Below are positions 10,757-18,256 of a stretch of DNA of 43,355 bases, piece after piece (position 1 is the first letter of the stretch; the number at the start of each line of letters is the position of its first letter). The stretch spans positions 1-43,355 of the forward strand of contig CALFUP010000161.1 in assembly GCA_937929875.1 (NCBI GenBank). Direction: 5' to 3'. The position numbers and the translations under genes were made by a program. This DNA comes from an uncultured Cocleimonas sp. GTDB lineage: Bacteria; Pseudomonadota; Gammaproteobacteria; Thiotrichales; Thiotrichaceae. The notes beneath the pieces are model-generated. The model did not search any database. It was not told the origin of the DNA and worked only from the letters and a program-made list of their open reading frames with translations.

Positions 10757-11767
10757 TTATTTTTTATCGTTTGAAATCACCGCCCAAGGCGACCTAGACC
10801 CTCTTTTTTCTGCGGCCTCATCCGCTTTTTTGCGAAACAAACCCAAAAAATGATATTGAAGCTTGTTTGCATACTCTCCACCAACACCTGGAAACGGTAA
10901 AAAAGGGTTGGTACGGCTATCTCCCCAAAGTGCTAAACGAGTACTTTTACCAACGCTATCGCCGCGTTTATGAATGCCAAATACATTCACCATCACTAAG
11001 GTGTTTTTCTTCACTGTAAACTCAACAGGTGCTGATAAACCAAGTTCAGCAAGGTCTTCATCAGAATAACGTGTAGATCCTCTAGCGTGCATATTGTTTT
11101 TGTCATCTTGAGCGACAACACTCATTTTATATTCCCATTTTATCCGCTTCCAGTCTAATCTATGTGAACGAGGAATGAAGGTAAAGGCTCCTGAGTTTTC
11201 GGCAACATCACCAATAAACAACCAACATTTCATTGATGGATGAAAAGTATCATGATGAAACATCTTTTGAGGATCGCTTTGCCCAGAAGAATATTCATTC
11301 TTGATTTCTTCAAGGTAATACAAAGGATCACGCATATGTCCTGAGGTAAATCTAGCTAATCGCTGAAAATGTTTGCTGAATAGAGTCTTTTTAATTTCAG
11401 GATATTCGGCTAACACTTCTGGCGATAAAACAGCACGTTGTGTAAGTGTATTACCCTGCTTAGCTTCGCGAACTTCTCCATCAAAAGCTCGGATTTCATT
11501 TTCTAAGTTTTCAAAGTCATTCTCAGGTAAATAATCCTCCTTTAACAAATATCCCTGTTGAAAAAAGCACCGTCGATCTTCCGCTGATATACCTATCGAC
11601 AACACTAACATTCTAATCCGCATGACAAAGTGCGATAGCAACATACGAAGCACATGTAAGCCACAGCGGTTTAGTGTTTTAGAGCCTATGATCGGGTTAT
11701 CTTTAAATGACTTTGCAGAAGTCATTAGTTCAAATAGATAAAGAGGTATTTTTTGTAAGGAAGACAT
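10757..11767 (-). CDS. Phytanoyl-CoA dioxygenase (PhyH)-like Fe(II)/2-oxoglutarate oxygenase
   Basis: A predicted non-haem iron oxygenase with a double-stranded beta-helix fold. The iron triad is visible: HxD as H171-H-D173 (in FHHDTFHP) and the distal His at 266 (FGIHKRGD). Arg277 (STRLALWG) is the likely 2-oxoglutarate carboxylate ligand. The stretch SGAFTFIPRSHR (about 192-203) is typical of the PhyH family. The 336-residue length is usual. The N-terminal 60 residues are hydrophobic and basic and may associate with the membrane. The substrate cannot be told from sequence; characterised relatives hydroxylate fatty acyl-CoAs, ectoine or small metabolites. It lies 75 bases before ileS on the same strand and diverges from the motor-like operon. 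Confidence 0.8.
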   Translation of the reverse strand: MSSLQKIPLYLFELMTSAKSFKDNPIIGSKTLNRCGLHVLRMLLSHFVMRIRMLVLSIGISAEDRRCFFQQGYLLKEDYLPENDFENLENEIRAFDGEVREAKQGNTLTQRAVLSPEVLAEYPEIKKTLFSKHFQRLARFTSGHMRDPLYYLEEIKNEYSSGQSDPQKMFHHDTFHPSMKCWLFIGDVAENSGAFTFIPRSHRLDWKRIKWEYKMSVVAQDDKNNMHARGSTRYSDEDLAELGLSAPVEFTVKKNTLVMVNVFGIHKRGDSVGKSTRLALWGDSRTNPFLPFPGVGGEYANKLQYHFLGLFRKKADEAAEKRGSRSPWAVISNDKK

Positions 11768-12069
11768 TCGTTTTAAACAATAACCATGGTAATGGATTTA
11801 TCAATATGACTAAAAATAATTAGCTCACTCTAAACAGCTTGGTAAATTAACCCATTCAAAGCCATTAATGTATGCGTCATCCTCCCATAAACCAATTCAA
11901 ATCAAGCAATAACGATCAAAAAGTAGGGGGGTGTCATTTTATGATATAACAATTGCCAATTAACACACAAAATAAAAAGAACTGTTATCCTCTATTATTG
12001 TCTGACAGTATGATAAATTACTGATCGTTTTAAAGAATCGAATACTCTTAATACCATGGAGCACCGCGA
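11768..12069. promoter_or_regulatory. Divergent intergenic region before the motor-like operon
   Basis: These 302 bases lie between the divergent oxygenase gene and the 12070 operon and should contain both promoters. They hold one dispersed-repeat copy (11917-11935). GGAG at 12059-12062, about 7 bases before the GTG start at 12070, is the likely ribosome-binding site. No convincing -35/-10 pair was found. Confidence 0.5.
11917..11935 (+). repeat. Dispersed 19-bp repeat, copy B
   Basis: An exact plus-strand match to CAAAAAGTRGGGGGGTGTC with R=A, followed by ATTTTAT as in several other copies. It sits in the divergent gap upstream of the 12070 operon. Confidence 0.85.
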
Positions 12070-13074
12070 GTGAGCAATAAAAACAACGGTAACACGCTAA
12101 ATCACAACTACCCAATCGAACAAGCTTTTAAATTTCCGTTAATTATTACCGCAATATTAGTTTTGTTACCTGGATTAGCACTCTACTGGTTTATTGGAGA
12201 TGCTCAAAGTACCCCACGAAGCCTTAAACTCTTTGTAGGCAACTGGATTTCACCCATAATATTATGGTTTTTTTGTGCCAGCTTTTTCCACTTATGGCTC
12301 AAACGTTCACAATTAAAAAAAGAAATCGATGCTAGCGAATTGCTTTCAAATAAATTAATTCCAAACATGTTTCATGGAGGTATCGACCAATATACTGAAA
12401 ACGAGCTAGAAGCTGAACTACAAACCACTAACTCTCAAAATAACATATCAAAAGAAAACCTTTTACACTCAAGATTATCGTTATTTCTAAATCATGCCGA
12501 CAATGACATTGACGAAACATTCGCAATTAAAGAACGTGAATACATGAAAGGCTCCTTTTCATTATCACGCTTTATGGTTTGGGCAATACCAATCATGGGA
12601 TTCATTGGAACTGTTTGGGGGATTAGTAATGGTATCTCACATTTCTCTGATGCGATGACGAGTACTAACTCTGTCACTGATGTATCGGCAATGCTTAAAG
12701 AAAGTTTACCTTTGGTGACCAGCTCATTAGCGACTGCATTTGATACCACCTTACTGGCTTTATTACTCAGTATTCCATTAATGATGCTAATGCTTTCTTT
12801 AGAGAAGGATGAAGAAGCTTATTTAATTGATCTTGACGAGAAATGGTTTCATGACATTAAACCTTTATTGGTAAAAAGCACACAGCAAAGCCTTTCACAA
12901 AATACGATCCAATCGGCTGAAGGCATTGTCGCTGTTGCAGATAACTCACAAGCCGTAGCCAACGAAATCACTTTACTGAGTACTCAAATCAAAGCGCTTC
13001 AAGAAACTATGGAAGATCTATACGAAACGGTTTTCACTTCCAAACTAAATGAGCGTTCAAATAAAAAGCCCTAA
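12070..13074 (+). CDS. MotA/TolQ/ExbB-like proton-channel subunit
   Basis: The product resembles the channel (A) subunit of 5:2-type ion-driven motors. Four membrane helices are predicted: about 22-41, 58-76, 168-186 and 214-242, with a cytoplasmic loop of about 90 residues between the second and third as in TolQ/ExbB/MotA. The third helix carries GFIGTVWGISNGI, close to the family G-x-x-GTVWG pattern. The fourth carries TSSLATAFDTTLLALLLSIP, matching the Thr/Ala-rich pore helix of TolQ/ExbB. The C-terminus (about 290-330) is likely helical. It begins with GTG preceded by GGAG. It is the first gene of a five-gene operon with two TolR-like partners, which supports the family call. The process it drives is unknown. 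Confidence 0.82.
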   Translation: MSNKNNGNTLNHNYPIEQAFKFPLIITAILVLLPGLALYWFIGDAQSTPRSLKLFVGNWISPIILWFFCASFFHLWLKRSQLKKEIDASELLSNKLIPNMFHGGIDQYTENELEAELQTTNSQNNISKENLLHSRLSLFLNHADNDIDETFAIKEREYMKGSFSLSRFMVWAIPIMGFIGTVWGISNGISHFSDAMTSTNSVTDVSAMLKESLPLVTSSLATAFDTTLLALLLSIPLMMLMLSLEKDEEAYLIDLDEKWFHDIKPLLVKSTQQSLSQNTIQSAEGIVAVADNSQAVANEITLLSTQIKALQETMEDLYETVFTSKLNERSNKKP

Positions 13075-13150
13075 AATAGCTTTCTAAAAACCATATGAAT
13101 TCAAAACTGACCAGCAAGTTTTTCCACGCAATGGAGATTGTAAGTTAAGC

Positions 13151-13789
13151 ATGGCTATGTCTCGCGCCACGCGTTACGCACGCTATAATCAAGGAGAAAA
13201 ACTTGAGATTAGTTTATTTCCGTTTCTTAGTATTTTCCTATGCGTCATGGGGGTATTGTCTTTTATCAATGTTTTGAATAGCTTTAGTACACCGCAGAAA
13301 ATTGAATTAACGGCTCAGTTAGAACAAGGCTACAAAGTTGCTTATCAAATTTTTAGTTTGCCCGATGGTATTATCAGCGTTCCTCCTACGAAACACCTTC
13401 TTAAACTAAAAACTGAAGTAGACGAAAGTGATGCATTAGTCATTGAAGATATTTTAGATAGGCGTTCTCAATCAATGCAACGCTTAGAATCACACCAAGG
13501 CTCTGTCATGAACCTCGCGTTACAACCTGATATGGACTCTATTTTAGAAACCATGTTAGACATTCGAACCCTCAATGAAATTGCCTTAAAAGCAAACTAT
13601 CTTTACGAGGAGTTTTTGTTATTTGGAATTTATCCAAATGGTGGTTCTGCCTATCAAAAAATTCGCGATATTATGAGCTTTACCCCAGACGCAACCTCTA
13701 TCAGTGTTGGTCTTGAGCCTTTAGACAGCAACTGGACCTTAAACCTAAATCCAAATTTAGGTCCCAATAAAGATGGAACTGTTGAATAG
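13151..13789 (+). CDS. TolR/ExbD-like single-span protein with Ser in place of the channel Asp
   Basis: A 212-residue bitopic protein. After a basic N-terminus comes a membrane segment (about 20-42) reading LEISLFPFLSIFLCVMGVL. This aligns by eye with the TolR/ExbD pattern (E-I-x-x-x-P-x-L-D-V), but Ser27 stands where the proton-carrying Asp would be. The rest (about 45-212) is predicted periplasmic, with no OmpA-like peptidoglycan-binding motif. The family is not one I can name. It follows the channel gene by 76 bases and precedes the next ORF by 5 bases. ATG at 13151 or 13157 could be the start; a GGAG at 13133-13136 is a little far from either. I infer a B-type stator subunit working with the 13795 product. 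Confidence 0.6.
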   Translation: MAMSRATRYARYNQGEKLEISLFPFLSIFLCVMGVLSFINVLNSFSTPQKIELTAQLEQGYKVAYQIFSLPDGIISVPPTKHLLKLKTEVDESDALVIEDILDRRSQSMQRLESHQGSVMNLALQPDMDSILETMLDIRTLNEIALKANYLYEEFLLFGIYPNGGSAYQKIRDIMSFTPDATSISVGLEPLDSNWTLNLNPNLGPNKDGTVE

Positions 13790-13794
13790 CTATC

Positions 13795-14424
13795 ATGAAG
13801 AATTTAATCAGCCTAGATTCTCTAACCGACATTGTCTCTAATTCAGTGGGAATTTTGATCATTTTTGCTGTAATAAATCTCATCCATGATAATAACAAAA
13901 CCTATCAATTAGAAATTCCAATCGAGCATCGCACTGAACTTAGCCCTGCATTTTTCATGATAAAGAATGATAGTATTTTAGAAATGGATACTGATGTGCT
14001 GTTCTCTAATGCCACGGTTCAAGCAACAAGCGGAGCAGCTATTAATGAACGCTTATTTACTTTAGATTATTTTGACGTACTCGGTAAAATTGATGAAGGT
14101 AAAGGTGTTTCTTTTTTCGCCAGAGATACTGCTACATGGCCTAAGTTTCAGGAATTAGGCAAGGGCAACTCAAAATTAACTACAGCTTTGAATAAACTCG
14201 ATGCAAATAAGCAATTTGCCTTCTTTTTTGTCTATGATAGTAATGACGGTGAGGCTTCGGGTAATGGCTTTGAAGCTTTTCGTGAAGCACGCGAATACCT
14301 AAAAACACGCCGAATTAAAACTGGATGGCGACCAGTAAATGACGAAGCTCCTGCAAACATTTGCCAAGACCATTTTGGTAAACGTTGTGATTTTCTCCCT
14401 TCTTATTTAGGGGATATTCGATGA
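13795..14424 (+). CDS. Second TolR/ExbD-like single-span protein, channel Asp retained
   Basis: A 209-residue bitopic protein with a very short cytoplasmic N-terminus. Its membrane helix (about 13-31) is preceded by SLDSLTDIVSNSVGILIIF. Asp12 falls at the position of the essential TolR/ExbD/MotB Asp, with another acidic residue at Asp8. The periplasmic part ends with a helical run FEAFREAREYLKTRRIKTGW and two Cys near the C-terminus (ICQDHFGKRC). It lies 5 bases after the Ser-bearing partner and overlaps the following TPR gene by 4 bases (ATGA). The two proteins are similar in size and topology but clearly diverged in sequence. I infer a heteromeric B-subunit pair. No named family recognised. 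Confidence 0.6.
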   Translation: MKNLISLDSLTDIVSNSVGILIIFAVINLIHDNNKTYQLEIPIEHRTELSPAFFMIKNDSILEMDTDVLFSNATVQATSGAAINERLFTLDYFDVLGKIDEGKGVSFFARDTATWPKFQELGKGNSKLTTALNKLDANKQFAFFFVYDSNDGEASGNGFEAFREAREYLKTRRIKTGWRPVNDEAPANICQDHFGKRCDFLPSYLGDIR

Positions 14425-16031
14425 GTAAGAAGCTACCCTTTATTCAACTCAAAAAAGCTTGGGGTTTAGACGAAAATACCTCAATCGAAACGCTTTTAAT
14501 CGAAGCTCAGAAAAGAATAAAAGCTGACCCTAAAAATCCAGAGCTTAGCTTCAATACCGCTGAAATATTACGTCATTTAGACCGCAACAAAGAAGCTGCC
14601 CAACGCTATAAAGAAGCGGTAAGAAAAACTGATGCTAAAACCGAAGCTCGCTCAATTGAGTTACACCAAAGAGTAAAAAAACAACGAAAAGAGACTCGAA
14701 ATAAATTTTTGCTGATTACTTTTGCACCATTAGCCATTGCATTCTTTTTAGGTTTATTTACGTGGCAAAAACTCACCGAACCAGAGAAATTACCCGCTGA
14801 TAGCGATCCTGAAAAATTTGCCTTTACCCAATGGTTAGCCAAACAGCAAATGGCAGAAGTAATGACCACTTTGCAACAACAGAATCCTGAATTGAGTTTT
14901 GACTTCAGTTCGTCATCAGCCAGTGCTCAGTCACCTATGGAATTTATGCAGTCTTTAATGCAAACAGACGCCATCGAAAAAATGCGCCGTGATAATCAAA
15001 ATACTAAAAACTCTCAAAGTGAAGAAGGCGCAGGTCGACCTGCATTTCAATGTACTAAAGAACCTGCAGTAATGTGTGCAGCCAAAGATATTCCCAATGC
15101 ACCTGGTGATTCTCGAGAAGAAGTTGTTTTATTAATGGAAGCCTATGATTCTATTTTAAACAGCGAAAAAGACTGTACCAAAATAGAACAATCCATTGAG
15201 AGCATAGGCGAACAACTACAATGGAGAAAGTCTGAACGTCGAATTAAGGCTAACCTAGAAGATTTAGCAGTCGAATGCTATTACCGTCAAAAAAACCTCG
15301 AAAAAACGGTCGAGCATGCACGTAAATTGCAATGTACCGGGGATGAAAGTTACATCAACAGTGTCTACTGGTATTTGACCTCCATTAATCATCGTGTCGG
15401 TGACAAAACAAAAGCACTCAGTTCTTATCAATGTTTTCAAGAGGCAACTGACTACATTACTCAACATGACTTCAGTCCCGCTTATGTGGCCTCAAGACAT
15501 CGCGAATCAGGTGCACTCGCTTGGTTGTATTTTGATGACCTAGAAGGCGCAACATCATCATTAATAAAAGGTAGAAAGATTTTAAAAGAGATACCAGAAA
15601 AATCTGCTGGAATGTTGCAAGTTATCTCCGAAATTAATTTGGATCTAATGGAAACTTACGTCACTGCTAATATTGACAGAGATACATTTGATGAGCTTTT
15701 AGAAGAGATAAATTCTAGCGGCTTACTCACTGACGGCTACAAACAGATAAAAGATACACTTGCTGCAATTTATCACATGCAAAACTCAAATAATGCTGAC
15801 GCACTCATACCATTAGCAAACATCAGTAGTCGTTTTAGCTTAATGCCGGAATTCATCTGTGGCTGGGATTGGAGCGGTTTTGATCGTGGCTTAGACGAAT
15901 CAATTACTAACGATAGTATTCGTGAACAAGCGAGAACATTGGTTAATGCTACAAACTGTTATATCCCTCAAACCATGCAAACACGTATTCAAAATGTAAA
16001 TAAAGTTGGGAAGTGGTTAAAGTCACAATGA
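14421..16031 (+). CDS. Membrane-anchored TPR protein with Cys-rich periplasmic part
   Basis: A 536-residue protein. Residues about 25-75 look like a tetratricopeptide pair (PKNPELSFNTAEILRHLDRN...EAAQRYKEAV) on the cytoplasmic side. A membrane helix follows (96-115), then a Gln/Ser-rich linker and a long helical C-terminal region (about 200-530) suggestive of further TPR/SEL-like repeats. All eight cysteines lie after the membrane helix and none before it, as expected for disulfides in the periplasm. It is translationally coupled to the second TolR-like gene by a 4-base overlap, so it likely belongs to the same complex, perhaps as a scaffold spanning both faces of the membrane. No enzymatic motif found. 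Confidence 0.6.
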   Translation: MSKKLPFIQLKKAWGLDENTSIETLLIEAQKRIKADPKNPELSFNTAEILRHLDRNKEAAQRYKEAVRKTDAKTEARSIELHQRVKKQRKETRNKFLLITFAPLAIAFFLGLFTWQKLTEPEKLPADSDPEKFAFTQWLAKQQMAEVMTTLQQQNPELSFDFSSSSASAQSPMEFMQSLMQTDAIEKMRRDNQNTKNSQSEEGAGRPAFQCTKEPAVMCAAKDIPNAPGDSREEVVLLMEAYDSILNSEKDCTKIEQSIESIGEQLQWRKSERRIKANLEDLAVECYYRQKNLEKTVEHARKLQCTGDESYINSVYWYLTSINHRVGDKTKALSSYQCFQEATDYITQHDFSPAYVASRHRESGALAWLYFDDLEGATSSLIKGRKILKEIPEKSAGMLQVISEINLDLMETYVTANIDRDTFDELLEEINSSGLLTDGYKQIKDTLAAIYHMQNSNNADALIPLANISSRFSLMPEFICGWDWSGFDRGLDESITNDSIREQARTLVNATNCYIPQTMQTRIQNVNKVGKWLKSQ

Positions 16032-16080
16032 TAAGTCTCATAAACACTTTAATATACAGGTTGATTAAAACACGAACCTC

Positions 16081-16099
16081 CAAAAAGTGGGGGGGTGTC
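16081..16099 (+). repeat. Dispersed 19-bp repeat, copy C
   Basis: An exact consensus match with R=G. It lies in the 183-base gap between the TPR gene and the peptidase-like gene. GTCATTTTATT (16097-16107) can pair imperfectly, 9 of 11 positions, with AATACAAAGAC (16126-16136). Confidence 0.85.
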
Positions 16100-16139
16100 A
16101 TTTTATTCCTCTCAAAGCGAAGCCCAATACAAAGACCTC

Positions 16140-16158
16140 TAAAAAGTGGGGGGGTGTC
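16140..16158 (+). repeat. Dispersed 19-bp repeat, copy D
   Basis: Differs from the consensus only at the first base (T for C). It is a direct repeat of copy C, 59 bases downstream, with ACCTC shared just upstream of both. GTGTCTTTAT can pair with ATAAAACAC about 25 bases further on, with one bulge. Confidence 0.85.
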
Positions 16159-16214
16159 TTTATATAGCTTAAAACGGTTAATAAAACACAATCTAAACCA
16201 AGCCGAGGTAATCT

Positions 16215-18080
16215 GTGTTAAATAAAATTATCCTAGCTGCAATTAATCGGGCAAATACTTCAAAGCCCGATGCGATGCAAGCTGATGCTTTCGAAAACCC
16301 AACAAGCTACACAGGATATATTTATCCGCTTCGATATTTACTAGCACTTCGTTACTTAAAAACAAAACAAAAGACCTTGGCGCACTTTCGTTACAAAAAA
16401 GAATATCCGATAGCAGCGAATGATTTCACAAATGCGTTAATTGAACGTTTATCAAACAAACAGTCATCAAATCAAATCAAACACAACGCTGAATTAACTA
16501 AGCCTAATTTCCCTTGGTTGGGCAATGTGTTTACGGCAAAAATTATCTATCCTCTACTTTTTGTTTCATTGGCTGGCGTTTTATTTAGCGTTAACCAATG
16601 GCATCAACAGAAAAAAATAGAAAGTGTATTGGCTAATTACTTGCCTTATTTTTCAGACTTATTACATCGTAAACTTCTGTTAAAACACAATGATGCAAAT
16701 ACTAATTTAGTGGAAGCTACTGAGTTATCAATCAATAAAACAGAAAATAAAATCCTAAGCGAGCTTCCGGAAAAAAATGGTGTGAGAGACATCATGCAAG
16801 CACAATTAACAAAACTGAAAGACCCAAATACCGATAGCGAAAGCATCATGTTTGGCTTTAAAGAAGTAAATACGCTCTTTGACAAAGAACAGCAACCTTA
16901 TTACTTGTCGCCAAAGTCGTTTACTATGCCATGCTCATCTTTGATTGATGCACCCGTTGAGCAAATGATGATGCTCAAAGAACTCGAATCTTTAATGAGC
17001 AATAACAATCCAGAATTGTGCCGCACTACCATGATGACGACTTACAAGGTTGATGATCGAACTCAGCTTTTTTATAAGGATAAACATGTCACAAAAAGTA
17101 ATGAGGTAGAACTGCCGTTATTTCATGTGCGACGAATCGATAAAGTACCTGCAGTAGATGGAGCACTTGGCTTAACTTTTAAAGAAAGAGGCATCGGTTC
17201 GATTATTCTTGTGGATAGAATTAAAAACTTTGCAAGAGAGTCGATCTTACCCGCCCTCACCTTTCAAGGCAGAAATTATATCATTCCCTATTGGATGCAA
17301 GGTCATTATGAAATAGAAGAAGCCGTAACCAAAGGCTATAAAAAAGACATTAACCAGATTTACCCTGATAAAACGGAACAAAAAAAAGTAAAAACCTTAG
17401 TTAAGCAGTTGATCAAAGATAAAAACCGCATGCAAAATTCTAAAATGGAACAGACCATGCAACGCACCAACAGTAATAACGATCAAAACATTTTTGGTAA
17501 TGGCTTCGATGCGATTAGTGTTTTATTAGGGAATAGTAAAAAAGATAAAGGCAATATTAAAGAGTTTGTAAGACCCCTATTTGATGAAGCTGATTCACAA
17601 ACTCTAAAAAAACTGGATGAGGCTTTGTACCCCAGTATTGAATACCATGAGGCTTATCATCAAATTGATAAAAAAGATTGGCTTCCGCCCAATTGGTTAA
17701 CATCAGTTTTTAAAGGAAAACTAGATGAAAATGCCACCGAGCATACTTTAGAAGAGCTTGGTGCTTACTTATCTCAATTAGCAAATACCGAGCAAGGCCA
17801 GAATATATGGCTAAGTAAATTATTAATATTTTCATTAAACCCAATGACAAAAGGACAAGCAGAATATTACGCTTCCAGTATTATCTTTAATGCGATGGAA
17901 GCACTACATTTAGAAGAAGCGATCGAAGCAAATTATATTGCAACAGTTGACGACAAAACTCGTATTTTTAAAGCATTACTCAGCAAAGACAGCGATGAAA
18001 TAAGCAGAATGGCTCGTCAAGCCTATCAAATATTGTTCCAGAGAGATGTACCAAACTTAGCAAACCATTCTCTTAACTAA
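16215..18080 (+). CDS. Membrane-anchored protein with HEAYH zinc-peptidase motif
   Basis: A 621-residue protein I cannot assign to a named family. Residues 1-105 are predicted cytoplasmic, a membrane helix spans about 109-127, and about 490 residues follow on the periplasmic side. HEAYH (His478, Glu479, His482) matches the HExxH zinc-metallopeptidase signature. Glu513/Glu514, in TLEELGAYLSQL 31-32 residues later, could supply the third ligand as in gluzincins. Two Cys near 238 and 276 could form a disulfide. The start is a GTG at 16215 with GAGGT upstream. It shares strand and theme with the four preceding genes, although 183 bases with two repeats intervene. Peptidase activity is an inference from one motif. 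Confidence 0.6.
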   Translation: MLNKIILAAINRANTSKPDAMQADAFENPTSYTGYIYPLRYLLALRYLKTKQKTLAHFRYKKEYPIAANDFTNALIERLSNKQSSNQIKHNAELTKPNFPWLGNVFTAKIIYPLLFVSLAGVLFSVNQWHQQKKIESVLANYLPYFSDLLHRKLLLKHNDANTNLVEATELSINKTENKILSELPEKNGVRDIMQAQLTKLKDPNTDSESIMFGFKEVNTLFDKEQQPYYLSPKSFTMPCSSLIDAPVEQMMMLKELESLMSNNNPELCRTTMMTTYKVDDRTQLFYKDKHVTKSNEVELPLFHVRRIDKVPAVDGALGLTFKERGIGSIILVDRIKNFARESILPALTFQGRNYIIPYWMQGHYEIEEAVTKGYKKDINQIYPDKTEQKKVKTLVKQLIKDKNRMQNSKMEQTMQRTNSNNDQNIFGNGFDAISVLLGNSKKDKGNIKEFVRPLFDEADSQTLKKLDEALYPSIEYHEAYHQIDKKDWLPPNWLTSVFKGKLDENATEHTLEELGAYLSQLANTEQGQNIWLSKLLIFSLNPMTKGQAEYYASSIIFNAMEALHLEEAIEANYIATVDDKTRIFKALLSKDSDEISRMARQAYQILFQRDVPNLANHSLN

Positions 18081-18163
18081 AGGCTTTAAAAAAATTCTAG
18101 CGTCTGAAACTGCTTGCAACTAATTCCACAGAACATCTTTCTTATAAATTGAAGTTTAATTAA

Positions 18164-18192
18164 TTGCCTAATTTCTGTGCTATCTTTATAAG
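18164..18192 (+). promoter_or_regulatory. Putative sigma-70 promoter for the 18257 gene
   Basis: TTGCCT (18164-18169), a 17-base spacer, then TATAAG (18187-18192), about 65 bases before the 18257 start. This spacing suggests that the coiled-coil gene is transcribed separately from the operon before it. Confidence 0.45.
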
Positions 18193-18256
18193 ATAAATAT
18201 TAACTACTTGCTCGTGTGTATTACAGCAATGACAATTGAATTCTTAATAATTAAAT

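Noticed and set aside
12070-14424. Zorya anti-phage system (ZorA/ZorB)
   Set aside because: The channel subunit fits, but neither small protein shows a peptidoglycan-binding OmpA-like domain, the channel subunit lacks a long cytoplasmic tail, and no ZorC/D/E-like effector follows.
16081-16158. Two spaced identical repeats considered as a minimal CRISPR array
   Set aside because: The repeat is only 19 bases, occurs singly all over the window on both strands, and no cas gene is present.
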